This document shows positions 1 through 9,309 of a DNA stretch of 64,000 bases, in pieces. Location of the stretch: contig NZ_CP010945.1 in NCBI RefSeq assembly GCF_000293885.2, positions 3,988,001 to 4,052,000 on the forward strand, written 5' to 3'. Below the pieces are notes generated by a model. The model searched no databases and was not told the origin of the DNA. It saw nothing but the letters and a program-made list of their open reading frames with translations. The position numbers and the translations under genes are program-made. The DNA is from Pseudomonas fluorescens NCIMB 11764 (GTDB taxonomy: Bacteria > Pseudomonadota > Gammaproteobacteria > Pseudomonadales > Pseudomonadaceae). Within the stretch, counting starts at the first letter, position 1, and each line of letters starts with the position of its first letter.

Positions 1-518
1 GCATTCTGGCCCACGGCTTCGAACACGGAAATGATGTCGGTGTGGCCGGCGCCCGGGCGGATCGTACCGCCATAGACGAAGATGGAAGGGCGATTCAGCC
101 GCGCCATGCCGATCAGGCAGCCCGGCATGTTCTTGTCGCAACCGCCCACCGTCACCAGTCCGTCAAATCCTTCACAACCGGCCACCACTTCGATTGAATC
201 GGCAATGACCTCGCGTGACACCAGCGAATACTTCATGCCCTCCGTGCCGTTGGCGATGCCGTCGGAAATGGTGATGGTGTTGAAAATCACCCCCTTGGCC
301 CCGGCGGCATTCGCGCCTTTTTCAGCCTCGATCGCCAGTTTGTCGATGTGCATGTTGCACGGCGTCACCATCGCCCAGGTCGAGGCGATGCCGATCTGCG
401 GCTTCTTGAAGTCCTCGTCCGTGAAACCCACGGCGCGCAACATCGAGCGGCCGGGCGCGCGCTCCACGCCGTCGACCACTTGAGAGGAATATTTGCGCAG
501 GTTGTCTTTATCGCTCAT
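1..518 (-). CDS. ilvD: Dihydroxy-acid dehydratase, N-terminal part (gene runs off the left edge)
   Basis: IlvD dehydrates 2,3-dihydroxy-isovalerate and 2,3-dihydroxy-3-methylvalerate in cytosolic branched-chain amino acid synthesis, using an Fe-S cluster. About 172 N-terminal residues are visible, starting [20 protein letters not shown]. The family cysteine motifs can be read: TPCN near residue 52 and the [10 protein letters not shown] stretch that carries cluster and metal ligands. The start at 518 has GAGGAG about 8 nt upstream on the minus strand, and a TATACT-like -10 lies at 556-561. The 3' end is outside the window, so completeness cannot be judged. Identification is by motif recognition and is firm. 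Confidence 0.95.
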   Translation of the reverse strand, partial: MSDKDNLRKYSSQVVDGVERAPGRSMLRAVGFTDEDFKKPQIGIASTWAMVTPCNMHIDKLAIEAEKGANAAGAKGVIFNTITISDGIANGTEGMKYSLVSREVIADSIEVVAGCEGFDGLVTVGGCDKNMPGCLIGMARLNRPSIFVYGGTIRPGAGHTDIISVFEAVGQN

Positions 519-902
519 GACTGCTCCTCACCGGCTCGCCGAGAAAATCACGATGAGTATAGTGGCCTCGGCGTCTATGCTCGGACTATCAGGTCGGGAA
601 CAGACGCGCGGGTTTGCGATGTCGTGATATTCTTCGCCCCAACTTGGTTTGACCTATTCAGTTTGCGCGTCCACAGACGCGCCAACAGAATCACTGTCGC
701 TCAAGTAGCTGAAGCCAATAAAGATAAAAAGTCAGTTCAGAAGGGACATATAAACTGAGGTCGATGGAACACGTCGGCCTTGTGTGCCCACCCTCTCAGT
801 CTTCATGTACGAGTACCCACGACATCCTGCCTGAATGCCGTAAAACAAGGGCTTGTGAGTGAAGATGGAAGGGCGGATGGCGTTTTATCAAAGGTGCTAC
901 AG
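519..902. other. Intergenic region between ilvD and mqo
   Basis: This 384-nt stretch separates two divergent genes, so it must hold both promoters. It contains a 7-bp GC-rich inverted repeat (gcgcgtc/gacgcgc, 665-682) with a 4-nt loop and an AT-rich patch around 715-755. Short open frames here lack family resemblance and convincing ribosome binding sites, so no gene is called. An in-frame upstream extension of mqo (from 780) is possible, but ATG 903 begins the recognisable protein. Confidence 0.5.
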
Positions 903-2549
903 ATGTTTAAGAAAATGAACACGGCCCTGCTGGGGCTGGCTTTGTCGATGGGGATCACGTCCGTTCACGCGGAAGAGGCAAAGAAAGTCGATGTATTGCT
1001 CATCGGCGGCGGCATCATGAGCGCGACCCTCGGTGTCTGGCTCAACGAGCTGGAACCTGGCACTTCGATGGAAATGATCGAGCGCCTCGACGGCGTCGCC
1101 CTGGAAAGCTCCAACGGCTGGAACAATGCCGGTACCGGTCACTCTGCCCTGGCCGAGTTGAACTACACACCGGAAGACGACAAAGGCAACGTCTCGATCC
1201 CGAAAGCCGTTGAAATCAACGAAGCGTTCCAGATTTCCCGTCAGTTCTGGGCCTGGCAGGTTCAGCAAGGCGTGCTGAAGAACCCGCGTTCGTTCATCAA
1301 CTCCACACCGCACATGAGCTTTGTGTGGGGCGATGACAACATCAAGTTCCTGAAAAAGCGCTACGAAGCCCTGCAAGCGAGCCCGCTGTTCGCCGGCATG
1401 CAGTATTCGGAAGACCCGGCGCAGATCGCCAAGTGGGTCCCGCTGATGATGGAAGGGCGCGACCCGAACCAGAAAATCGCGGCCACCTGGTCCCCGATCG
1501 GCACCGACGTGAACTTCGGCGAGATCACTCGCCAGTTCGTTGCGCACCTGCAAACGACCCCGAAATTCGACTTGAAACTGTCTAGCGAAGTGCAAGACAT
1601 CACCAAGAACGAAGACGGCACCTGGCGCGTCAGCTACAAGAACCTGAAAGACGGCACTAAATCCGAAACCGACGCCAAGTTCGTGTTCATCGGCGCGGGC
1701 GGCGGTGCCCTGCACCTGCTGCAGAAGTCCGGCATTCCTGAAGCCAAGGAATACGCAGGCTTCCCGGTCGGCGGCTCGTTCCTCGTGACCGAGAACCCGA
1801 CCATCGCCGAGCAACATCTGGCCAAGGCGTACGGCAAGGCCTCCGTTGGCGCTCCGCCAATGTCGGTTCCGCACCTGGACACCCGTGTCCTGGACGGCAA
1901 GCGCGTCATCCTGTTTGGCCCATTCGCGACCTTCAGCACCAAGTTCCTCAAGGAAGGCTCGTACCTGGACCTGCTGACCACGACCACCACGCACAACGTG
2001 TGGCCAATGACCAAGGTCGGCATCAAGGAATACCCGCTGGTCGAGTACCTCGCCGGCCAACTGATGCTGTCGGATGAAGACCGCCTCAACGCCCTGAAAG
2101 AATACTTCCCGAACGCCAAGGCTGAAGACTGGCGCCTGTGGCAAGCCGGCCAGCGCGTGCAAATCATCAAGCGTGATGAAGCGGCCGGTGGCGTGCTGAA
2201 ACTGGGCACCGAAATCGTGGCTTCCGCTGACGGCTCCATCGCCGGTCTGCTGGGCGCTTCGCCGGGTGCCTCGACTGCTGCGCCGATCATGCTGACCGTG
2301 CTGCAGAAAGTGTTCAAGGACAAGGTGGCTTCGCCTGCCTGGCAGGAAAAGCTGCACCAGATCGTGCCGAGCTACGGCACTCAGCTGAATGGCAGCCCTG
2401 AAAAAGTGGCTGAAGAGTGGGCCTACACCGCCAAGGTGTTGCAGCTGACTCCACCGCCTGCAATCGGTCAGGTGGCGGCTCCGGCTGCTGCTCCGGCCGA
2501 GGCGCCAAAGGCACCGAAAGCCAACGCTGCGAGCGATATGGCTCTGTAA
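903..2549 (+). CDS. mqo: Malate:quinone oxidoreductase with signal-like N-terminus
   Basis: Mqo oxidises malate to oxaloacetate and passes electrons to quinone; it is an FAD-dependent peripheral membrane enzyme replacing or supplementing NAD malate dehydrogenase. The 548-residue product has the dinucleotide-binding segment [14 protein letters not shown] at about residues 31-44, and family blocks such as [14 protein letters not shown] and [11 protein letters not shown]. Residues 1-23 are Lys-positive, then hydrophobic, ending VHA-EEA, which looks like a cleavable signal peptide. This is unusual for an enzyme acting on cytoplasmic malate. A Pro/Ala-rich tail of about 30 residues follows the catalytic part. 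ATG 903 was chosen because it starts the family-like sequence; the frame is open back to 780. Confidence 0.93.
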   Translation: MFKKMNTALLGLALSMGITSVHAEEAKKVDVLLIGGGIMSATLGVWLNELEPGTSMEMIERLDGVALESSNGWNNAGTGHSALAELNYTPEDDKGNVSIPKAVEINEAFQISRQFWAWQVQQGVLKNPRSFINSTPHMSFVWGDDNIKFLKKRYEALQASPLFAGMQYSEDPAQIAKWVPLMMEGRDPNQKIAATWSPIGTDVNFGEITRQFVAHLQTTPKFDLKLSSEVQDITKNEDGTWRVSYKNLKDGTKSETDAKFVFIGAGGGALHLLQKSGIPEAKEYAGFPVGGSFLVTENPTIAEQHLAKAYGKASVGAPPMSVPHLDTRVLDGKRVILFGPFATFSTKFLKEGSYLDLLTTTTTHNVWPMTKVGIKEYPLVEYLAGQLMLSDEDRLNALKEYFPNAKAEDWRLWQAGQRVQIIKRDEAAGGVLKLGTEIVASADGSIAGLLGASPGASTAAPIMLTVLQKVFKDKVASPAWQEKLHQIVPSYGTQLNGSPEKVAEEWAYTAKVLQLTPPPAIGQVAAPAAAPAEAPKAPKANAASDMAL

Positions 2550-2564
2550 CCAGAGGCGTAATCG

Positions 2565-2603
2565 AAAAGCCCACTGAACCGATGACGGTCAGTGGGCTTT
2601 TTT
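2565..2603 (+). terminator. Rho-independent terminator after mqo
   Basis: A 10-bp perfect stem (agcccactga at 2568-2577, tcagtgggct at 2589-2598) with an 11-nt loop is followed by a run of Ts to 2603. It sits 16 nt after the mqo stop codon. Confidence 0.9.
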
Positions 2604-2795
2604 GTGAACGGGAGTTTCAAACGGAAAGACCGGCATGTCGCTTGCAAACCCTCTACCTTGATCTTTACTAGTACTGAATCTGCGAGCGTTGCCTTACAAA
2701 ATATGCCTTCAATATCAAGGTTTAAACACGCCTCTTGAAGTTCAGTCATGATCTTTTTCTGATCTGCACAGAAAACCCACAAGGATGACGAAGCA

Positions 2796-3941
2796 ATGAA
2801 AGAGAACGTGGCGGCCGTTATCCGAAAACTCATCTCGCCTTCAATGCGGTATGAGATACGGAACGCTGCAAACTGGTGGCAAGACATCCTTGGACGGGCG
2901 TGTGTCTGGCGCTGGGAGGTTGCCAGGTTCAGGCTGCAGAAGGACAGCCCTTACGAGATTCTCTATATCGGAAGGAAACAGCAGCGGGAGATGGCCAAGC
3001 TGCTCATCGGCGGGAAAAATATCCCTGTGACTGACGGCGAGCCGGTAGCCGCCGCGTCGAATCATGTGGTGGTGGTCAGTGAAGTGCGGACCCCGGGGGC
3101 TTTGTCTGTTCCCTTGTACCTGAGTGCTGTCGTTCCGTTGGGGCGATCGATCGAAGACATCACCGCAAAGTACGACAGTGAATTGCGCCGAAACATCCGC
3201 AAGAACCGACCGCTCTATCACATGAGGCCGGCGCTGCTGGATGAAGAAATTGCACAGGCCGACAGGGACATGCTGCGGCCTTATGCCCTGGCGAGGCAAG
3301 GCATCCACGCTGCGCAATTTCCGACCGAGGAAGTGTTCAGGATAGCCAGGACTGTCGGGCGGCTTGACCTTATCGAGCGGGAGGGCGAGGTGATTGGCTG
3401 TCACCTTGGCTGCGTCGTGACGCGTGGCGGAAAACGCTACTGGAGCACGCTGCGCTTCGGATACACCGAGGCGATTTTTTCAGATGCCAAACGGCTGGGC
3501 GAAGTCAACGCGATTACCACGTTCATGGCGCTTGAATCGGCGATCAATGAAGGCTTCGATTATTACGACATCGGTCTTTGCGTGGCCCGACCTGATGATG
3601 GACTGCTGAGATGGAAAAGAAGGCGCGGCGGTGACGTTGATTCCCTGGGTAACCACGCTTACATGTTTCTGCATCTGCCCAAGACCGGTGTCGCCAGATT
3701 CCTGTGGGACACGCCGCTTTTCGCTGCCGAAGGAAAGGAGTTGACCCTTCACCTTGGCTTGCCTGACGGGCCCAGCGATGAAGAAGCCGCCAGCCGCTAT
3801 CATGAAATGGTATTCGGCGGGCTGCACAAGATTTATCTCTACTGCGCCCAGAATTCGGGCGAACAGTTCCTCGAAACCTTGCGCAGTCGCTACGCTAACT
3901 TGCAGACCCCACCCGTTATGGAAAGGATTCCATCCAGCTGA
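2796..3941 (+). CDS. GNAT/FemAB-type acyltransferase
   Basis: The 381-residue protein resembles the large GNAT subgroup related to FemAB (Acetyltransf_6 type). The central part has a basic AKYDSELRRNIRKNRPLY stretch (about 125-143), then the two-lobed fold with RLDLIEREGEVIGCHLG (about 190-206) and the late motif EGFDYYDIGLC (about 250-260), typical of acyl transfer to amino groups of cell-surface or small-molecule acceptors. No signal peptide or membrane segment is seen, so it is probably cytosolic. AAGGA lies upstream of ATG 2796. The next gene, 40 nt away on the same strand, is a GT61-type glycosyltransferase, which suggests joint action on a surface glycan. The substrate is unknown. Confidence 0.6.
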   Translation: MKENVAAVIRKLISPSMRYEIRNAANWWQDILGRACVWRWEVARFRLQKDSPYEILYIGRKQQREMAKLLIGGKNIPVTDGEPVAAASNHVVVVSEVRTPGALSVPLYLSAVVPLGRSIEDITAKYDSELRRNIRKNRPLYHMRPALLDEEIAQADRDMLRPYALARQGIHAAQFPTEEVFRIARTVGRLDLIEREGEVIGCHLGCVVTRGGKRYWSTLRFGYTEAIFSDAKRLGEVNAITTFMALESAINEGFDYYDIGLCVARPDDGLLRWKRRRGGDVDSLGNHAYMFLHLPKTGVARFLWDTPLFAAEGKELTLHLGLPDGPSDEEAASRYHEMVFGGLHKIYLYCAQNSGEQFLETLRSRYANLQTPPVMERIPSS

Positions 3942-3981
3942 GTATTTTTCAGGACACTCTGTCCTGAAGGGAGGACTTTTC

Positions 3982-5100
3982 ATGGAAAGCGATGTCTCGC
4001 CAATCACTGCTTCGCCCGCAGGCAATCGAAGGAAATGGACCCTTGCTGCCTACAGGCACATGGCGAGGAAAAGACTTGCGCGCAAGGCAGAGATCAACCT
4101 GAAAAGCCTGGCGGTCAAACGCTGGGACGTTGCGCCGGGTGGCGTATCGTATTCTCCACCCGCTTTCTTCCTGCCCGGTCAAATGGAACGGGTGACGGGA
4201 TGGGAGGCAAAGCGCTTTTACCCGTTCGAGCATCCCGCGCGCACGATGGAAGGGCTGGGTGAAGTGGTCCAAGGCCCGACACGGGGTTACTTGCTCGAGA
4301 ATGTCTGGCTGATCGATGGGGCGCTCTACAAGGACAACGCAAGTTTCTGGTTGTCTCTGAAACCTGGCAGGTTTCCGCGCATTGTCGTGGAGAACGAGAT
4401 CGACCGCGGGGCCGTCTTCTGCACGCAAAATGGAAACACCTGGTTTGGCACGCGGTTGATGGAAGACTTCCCGACCTATCCATTGGCCTGCGACGAGGGC
4501 GTCCCGGTGACCACCGCGCCCTCCGCCCGGTTTCCTCTGTCTGCCCAGACCCTCGCGTACGAAGACTGGCTGGGCATGAAGCCCGTCCGCTTGAACGGCG
4601 CGTTTTTTCATGAGCTCGTGCTGTTCGACGATTTCAGCAACAACCAAAGCAGGCACCTGCGTTACCGGGCCATGGGTGAAAAACTGCTGTCGCACGTGAG
4701 CCACGAGGATCACCCTGGCGTGTTCATTCTTCGCGGTAGCGCCGGTGACTTGCGCCTTTTGCGCAACGAACTCGAGATCGCCGAACATCTGCGCAAGACT
4801 CGAGGGTTTCGCGTACTCGATCCTTTGAAAACCGACGTCCCGACCATCGTGGCCACCTGCGCCGGAGCGCGGACCGTGATCGGGGTCGAAGGCAGCCAGC
4901 TGGTACATGGCGTCAATGTGCTGCAGAAGGGAGGTTCGTTGCTGACGCTGCAGCCACCGAACCGCTTCGTCAGTTATTTCAAATACCTGACGGATCGTGA
5001 CCAGCAGAACTTTGGTTTTGTGGTCGGAACGCCTGAGGGCGATGGCTTCAAAATCGATATTGAAGAGGTGGAGCGCACACTCGACCTGTTTCCTTCATGA
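3982..5100 (+). CDS. GT61 (DUF563) family glycosyltransferase
   Basis: The 372-residue protein carries the DUF563/GT61 features: a C-terminal half with the FILRGSAGDLRLLRNE-like strand-helix, then the family hallmark VIGVEGSQLVHGVNVLQKGG (about 295-314), where the Glu-Gly-Ser and following His bind the nucleotide sugar in relatives. GT61 enzymes add xylose, GlcNAc or similar sugars to glycans. ATG 3982 is preceded by a strong GGGAGG, so it was preferred over the open frame reaching to 3754, which would overlap the acyltransferase gene. The two genes are likely one transcription unit for surface polysaccharide decoration. Acceptor and donor cannot be predicted. Confidence 0.78.
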   Translation: MESDVSPITASPAGNRRKWTLAAYRHMARKRLARKAEINLKSLAVKRWDVAPGGVSYSPPAFFLPGQMERVTGWEAKRFYPFEHPARTMEGLGEVVQGPTRGYLLENVWLIDGALYKDNASFWLSLKPGRFPRIVVENEIDRGAVFCTQNGNTWFGTRLMEDFPTYPLACDEGVPVTTAPSARFPLSAQTLAYEDWLGMKPVRLNGAFFHELVLFDDFSNNQSRHLRYRAMGEKLLSHVSHEDHPGVFILRGSAGDLRLLRNELEIAEHLRKTRGFRVLDPLKTDVPTIVATCAGARTVIGVEGSQLVHGVNVLQKGGSLLTLQPPNRFVSYFKYLTDRDQQNFGFVVGTPEGDGFKIDIEEVERTLDLFPS

Positions 5101-5206
5101 CGGCTGCCATGGCCTGCTGATCCGTATTTTTTTACCCGATCTGCCACTTTCGTAACGATGGGGGCAGATCTACAGTCGAGGACGCCTCTTCAGGGAACCT
5201 CTGGTC

Positions 5207-6106
5207 ATGTACAGCCTGCTTGCTCGCCCGGGCACCGCTCGCCACTTCCACGACCGTGTCTACGCCGGCGACATCCTGCTTGCCGCGGATTTACCGGCAA
5301 TGAACGCGCTGGTCGGGTTCACCCGTGCATTCGTCGAAGACGCGCTGCATCCCTGGCTGCCACAACATATCCATCGCCACTTGAACCACGAACAGCAGAC
5401 AGTTCTGTTCGCCAAATGCCAGAACGAATTCGCTCGCTCGGCCGAGATCCAGCGTCTATGGCGCGCCGTCATCGAACAGCTCGGGTTGACCCCGGATTCT
5501 CTGGCGTGTGATCGATTGCACCTGCGTTTCCAGCCCCATCGGGAACCCGAGCAGCTCACCCCACGCGCCCGCACCACGGCCACCATCGCCTTCCACCGCG
5601 ACACATGGGGCTCGAACCTGTACGCGCAGACCAACTGGTGGGCGCCGGTTTATCCGGTCACGGCCGGGCGGACGTTCGCGTTATACCCCGGCCTGTGGCA
5701 ACGGCCGCTGCTCAACTCGAGTGTCACCTTCGATATGCGCGCCATTCTGCAGCGCTCCCATCAGGATGGGCGCAATGCGGTGGACGCCGACGAGGCCATC
5801 CCGCACCTGCTGGAGGCGATTGATTCGGAGGAGGGGATTGCCGTCGAGATCGAGCCGGGCAGCCTCATCGCCTTTTCCGGGGCTCATGCCCATGCCGGCG
5901 TCGGCAACAGCACCGGCCTGACGCGGATCTCGTTCGAGACACGCTCGGTGCTGATCGCCGACGTGATGGCCGGGTTGGGCGCCCCCAACATCGACGGTTA
6001 CGCGCCGTGGCAGACGCCGGGGTTGTTTCGCCGGATGAGCGATGGGAAACGCCTGAGCGAAATTCTTGGCTGCGGGGTGATCGAGCGCTATTCGCGGCCA
6101 GCTTGA
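5207..6106 (+). CDS. Phytanoyl-CoA dioxygenase-like non-haem iron oxygenase
   Basis: The 299-residue protein looks like a 2-oxoglutarate/Fe(II) oxygenase of the PhyH-like group. An H-x-D pair (H130, D132 in AFHRDTWGSN), a distal His in GAHAHAG (H227 or H229) and Arg residues at 240 and 246 (TRISFETRSV) follow the iron- and 2-oxoglutarate-binding order of the fold. The WWAPVYPV block (about 144-151) also fits. ATG 5207 lies just downstream of a CAGGGAA-like ribosome site. The next gene, 58 nt on, is a DapF-type epimerase, so the pair may hydroxylate and epimerise an amino acid. That is inference from adjacency only; the substrate is unknown. Confidence 0.6.
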   Translation: MYSLLARPGTARHFHDRVYAGDILLAADLPAMNALVGFTRAFVEDALHPWLPQHIHRHLNHEQQTVLFAKCQNEFARSAEIQRLWRAVIEQLGLTPDSLACDRLHLRFQPHREPEQLTPRARTTATIAFHRDTWGSNLYAQTNWWAPVYPVTAGRTFALYPGLWQRPLLNSSVTFDMRAILQRSHQDGRNAVDADEAIPHLLEAIDSEEGIAVEIEPGSLIAFSGAHAHAGVGNSTGLTRISFETRSVLIADVMAGLGAPNIDGYAPWQTPGLFRRMSDGKRLSEILGCGVIERYSRPA

Positions 6107-6164
6107 AAAAGCGTTGCGAATGGGGCTAGATCCATCCCACTTGCCGCCTCGCCAGGATCTGTTT

Positions 6165-6980
6165 ATGCCGCTGAGTTTTCACAAGATGCACGCCAATGGC
6201 GATGACTTCGTGATTGTCGACGCACGAAACTCCGCCAACCCAGTGACCAGCGCCATCGCTCGGCGAATGGGCGATCGCAACCGAGGCATCGGATTCAATC
6301 AGCTCGCGGTGCTACTCGATTGCGATGACGCCGCCGCACGCCTGGAGTTCTGGAACGCCGATGGCTCGCCGCTGGATGTGTGCGGCAGCGCAACCCGCGG
6401 TGCCGCGGACAGGCTGATGCGTGAAGCCAATTCCACCTCGATAGCGCTCCGCACCAACCGTGGATTGCTGAGCTGTGAACGAACCTCCACCGGCGCCATT
6501 TCGGTCAGCATGGGAGTGCCGCTTTTTACCTGGTCGGATGTTCCTTTGGCTCAGGAAATGGACACGCTCGTGCTGCCTCTGGAAGGTGGCCCGACCGCAT
6601 GCAGCATGGGCAATCCGCATTGCACTTTTTTTGTGGATGATCTGACGGCGATTGATATCGCGGCAATTGGCCCCGTCATCGAAACCGATCCGTTGTTTCC
6701 ACTCAAAACGAACGTGCATTTCGTTCAGATCATTGACCGCCAACACATTCGATTGCGCATCTGGGAGCGCGGGGGCGGGATTCCGCTTGGTTCGGGTTCT
6801 TGCTGTTGTGGGGCTGTTGTTAATGGGATTCGTCGGGGCTTGTTGGATGAATCCGTTGAGGTTGAGTGTGATGGCGGGACTGTAATTGTTCAATGGGATG
6901 GCGCGGGGGCGGTGTTGCTCGTTGGGCCGGTGGAGGCGAGTTTTTCGGGCACAATTGCGGACGGCTTATTGAAAATTTGA
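6165..6980 (+). CDS. Divergent diaminopimelate-epimerase family protein
   Basis: At 271 residues the protein has the DapF two-lobe pattern: a first active-site cysteine in DVCGSATRG (C73, where DapF has CGNG..R), MGNPHCT (about 148-154), and the second lobe RIWERGGGIPLGSGSCCCGA with C215 at the position of the catalytic cysteine. DapF uses two cysteines to invert LL-diaminopimelate. Here the usual ACGTGACA is replaced by GSGSCCCGA, and the protein is clearly a paralogue rather than the housekeeping enzyme, so it may act on another amino acid such as a hydroxylated or proline-like substrate. ATG 6165 has AGGA 8 nt upstream; an earlier in-frame start at 6114 is less likely. Confidence 0.75.
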   Translation: MPLSFHKMHANGDDFVIVDARNSANPVTSAIARRMGDRNRGIGFNQLAVLLDCDDAAARLEFWNADGSPLDVCGSATRGAADRLMREANSTSIALRTNRGLLSCERTSTGAISVSMGVPLFTWSDVPLAQEMDTLVLPLEGGPTACSMGNPHCTFFVDDLTAIDIAAIGPVIETDPLFPLKTNVHFVQIIDRQHIRLRIWERGGGIPLGSGSCCCGAVVNGIRRGLLDESVEVECDGGTVIVQWDGAGAVLLVGPVEASFSGTIADGLLKI

Positions 6981-7048
6981 TTACTGCTTTTTCGTGATAA
7001 CCAGAGGAGCTCCCCGTTGGGCCTCGAAGCAGACCTGAATGGAATAAT

Positions 7049-7336
7049 TCATTCAACGTCATACATTAGGTCCAAGGCTTTGATCCACTCATCCGTTGCT
7101 TCAAATCTTGCGTAATACGCGAGTCTTTCTAAGTCACTCAGTTCAGTGAAAAAGGGATGGAAATAGTTGTCGTTGTAGTAAGCCTGGGCGGAGTTAGTTC
7201 CAGGGGGGAGCAGAAAACTATTACGGGGTAATGAAGCTTTAGCGAAAACTGATTTCAGTTCTGGTACTGAATATCCGACAAACTGCTCTTCTGGCTCTTG
7301 CTTTAGGAAGGTCTTGATACGACTGAAAATGTTCAT
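7049..7336 (-). CDS. Small hypothetical protein, probable immunity protein of a decayed effector
   Basis: This 95-residue, acidic, soluble protein (starts MNIFSRIKTFLKQEPEEQ, ends DLMYDVE) is not a family I recognise. GAGG 8 nt upstream supports ATG 7336; the open frame reaches 7372. It begins 9 nt after the stop of a truncated glycine-rich effector-like tail (7345-7476), the usual order of effector then immunity gene. Local sequence is AT-richer than neighbouring genes, as is common for such cargo. The immunity role is inferred from context only. Confidence 0.5.
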   Translation of the reverse strand: MNIFSRIKTFLKQEPEEQFVGYSVPELKSVFAKASLPRNSFLLPPGTNSAQAYYNDNYFHPFFTELSDLERLAYYARFEATDEWIKALDLMYDVE

Positions 7337-7344
7337 TATCGGCC

Positions 7345-7881
7345 TCAGTCCTGAAGAAATTCGGTGAGCCAACTAGCTCCAAAATAACCAGCGGTACCGA
7401 ATTTAATCCCTCCAACCGCACCACTGACGACTGCTCCAGGACCTGTTTCAATGCCAACCGCGGCGATTTTTGGCAATTAAGTGAGGGTTGTCTGGAGAGG
7501 CATAAATTCATCTCACCAGAAAGCCATCTTTACCGATCTCATCGACGACAACAAACATGTGAATGTTGGCAGGCATTGGGTAGCCAGAGACATTGCTCAC
7601 CGAGCCGGCTTGTTGATTTGTCGGAATTTTGCAGGAGAACTCAGTCATGCGTCACCCCACTTTTCCAGTGCCGCCACGCCGGTCGTAATCTCCAGTGTTT
7701 CCTGTTTTTTTGTTGCAATACGTGGCGTATGCCCTGATTCGTCGGAAAATCCGGTGTCAACCTGACCGGCCTCATCCCTGATGTAATAGGGCACAAAAGC
7801 GAGAGGCTGACCGTCGCTTCCGATAATACGGAATTGTTCATTGAACGGTTGCAACCATAGCGGCATTGGCCACCAGCGCAA
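7345..7881 (-). pseudogene. Degraded T6SS VgrG/PAAR-type tail plus effector remnant
   Basis: Three minus-strand pieces lie in order. At 7881-7645 a frame ends with PFNEQFRIIGSDGQPLAF and a TDESG-like repeat, resembling the beta-rich tails after VgrG or Rhs domains. Its stop overlaps (ATGA) the start of a 46-residue frame, MTEFSCKIPTNQQAGSV... (7648-7508), which stops early. A third piece, 7476-7345, encodes a Gly-rich end with GPGAVVSGAVGGIKFG. The preserved order carrier tail, effector start, effector end, immunity gene implies a former effector locus that lost its middle. Upstream, to about 8110, no frame is recognisable. Confidence 0.5.
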
Positions 7882-8238
7882 TCATCCGGGTTTGCAGGCT
7901 CAGGCCCGACTCGGCTGGAGTACGTGAATCGGGTGTGGCGGGTGACTTCACCGAGGTGATCCTTTTCGAGGCGCTTCAAACAAAGCGCTGCGCCATGAGT
8001 TTTTACCATCCGGCGTCCCTTCACAGAAGACGATCCCTCAGAAAATAAGGTCTGGGTGACCCCGCTCAAACCACAGTCTGTGAACGCCCACCCCACGTTT
8101 TGCACCTTGAAGGCACACCCCGTCGGCCTAGGATGACCACAGCGGTTGCACCCAGGCGTCGGCCCGCAAACCCGGGCTTACTCCCAGGCGCTCCCGATAA
8201 CAAGAAAGACACATCTTGACCGGACTGGAGAGAATCTG

Positions 8239-9243
8239 ATGAAACCCCTGATTGGACTTATGCTCGGCGATGTAACCGGCATTGGCCCTGAGTTGGTCGT
8301 CAAGCTGTTGTCGACACCTGAGGCACGTGAGCGGGCGGATGTGGTGATCATTGGTGACGAGCGGGTGCTCGAACTGGGCATGCGCGATGCTGATCGGCGC
8401 ATTCCCTACCGGAAAATCACCCACCTGAGCGAGGCCGACCACACCCAGGCGGCCGTGCCGCTGATCGATCTGCACAACGTTGACCCGGCCTTGTATGAAC
8501 GTGGTGTGGTCAACGCAGAATCGGGTCGGCTGACCGGCGAAACCCTGAAGATCATGACCGACATGGCCCTGGCCGGTGAGCTGGACGGCATCTGCTTCGC
8601 GCCGCTGAACAAGGCTGGCCTGCATCGCGGTGGCTGGCATTATCACGACGAGCACCAGATGTTTGCAGCCTGGACCGAACACGTCGGTTACTTCGGTGAG
8701 GTCAACATCATCCCGCAGTTCTCGACCTTCCGCGTGACCTCCCATGTGGCCCTGCGCAAGGCCGTCGACATGGTGCAGCCGGATCGCATCGAAGGCGCAT
8801 TGCAACTGGCCCACGACACCTTGCGCGCACTGGGCAACGACGCCCCGCGAATCGGTGTCGCCGCGCTCAATCCCCATGGCGGCGAGAACGGTCTGTTCGG
8901 TGACGAAGAGATCACGATCATTCGCCCGACCCTTGAAGCCTTGCGTTTGAAAGGCCTGGTCTGCGAAGGGCCGTTTCCTTCCGACACGGTATTCATCAAG
9001 GCGCGCAACGGCGATTTTGACGCGGTGGTGATCATGTATCACGACCAGGGCCAGATCGCGACCAAGCTGCTGGGCTTTTCGTCCGGCGTGACCCTGACCG
9101 GTGGCCTCAAGACCGTCTATGCCACCCCGGCCCATGGCGTGGCGTACGACATCGTCGGCAAAGGCATCGCCGACGTCGGTGCCATGGCTGCTGCGTTCCG
9201 CGTGGCCAGCGATAACGCTGCCGCGCGCAAGCTCAAACGCTGA
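8239..9243 (+). CDS. PdxA2-like NAD-dependent 4-hydroxythreonine/4-phospho-tetronate dehydrogenase family protein
   Basis: The 334-residue product is a PdxA-family metal-dependent oxidative decarboxylase. It starts MKPLIGLMLGDVTGIGPELV and has the conserved ALNPHGGENGLFGDEE (about 214-229) and MYHDQGQIATK (about 265-275) blocks, with metal-binding His residues. The neighbours (hydrolase, two MFS transporters, LysR) point to a catabolic PdxA2-type role rather than pyridoxal phosphate synthesis. Known relatives oxidise 4-phospho-D-threonate or erythronate; TphB of terephthalate degradation belongs to the same superfamily. No tetronate kinase is next to it. ATG 8239 follows GGAGAGAATCTG; the frame is open to 8146. 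Confidence 0.82.
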   Translation: MKPLIGLMLGDVTGIGPELVVKLLSTPEARERADVVIIGDERVLELGMRDADRRIPYRKITHLSEADHTQAAVPLIDLHNVDPALYERGVVNAESGRLTGETLKIMTDMALAGELDGICFAPLNKAGLHRGGWHYHDEHQMFAAWTEHVGYFGEVNIIPQFSTFRVTSHVALRKAVDMVQPDRIEGALQLAHDTLRALGNDAPRIGVAALNPHGGENGLFGDEEITIIRPTLEALRLKGLVCEGPFPSDTVFIKARNGDFDAVVIMYHDQGQIATKLLGFSSGVTLTGGLKTVYATPAHGVAYDIVGKGIADVGAMAAAFRVASDNAAARKLKR

Positions 9244-9309
9244 GCCCTCCACGAACAACAAGAGCAGGGCGTAACGCCCAGGCCAGGCATACCCATAGAG
9301 GCTGAGACC

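Noticed and set aside
897..2357. Long minus-strand open frame opposite mqo (486 codons)
   Set aside because: It mirrors the codon pattern of mqo, is rich in Arg, His and Gln and has no recognisable domain or ribosome site; a GC-driven shadow.
6114..6164. Earlier start for the DapF-like gene
   Set aside because: The extra 17 residues are not family-like, and ATG 6165 has a better ribosome site.
7866..8110. Coding remnant upstream of the effector tail (frames to 8105)
   Set aside because: Open frames exist on both strands but none resembles a known protein, and they conflict with each other; left as intergenic.
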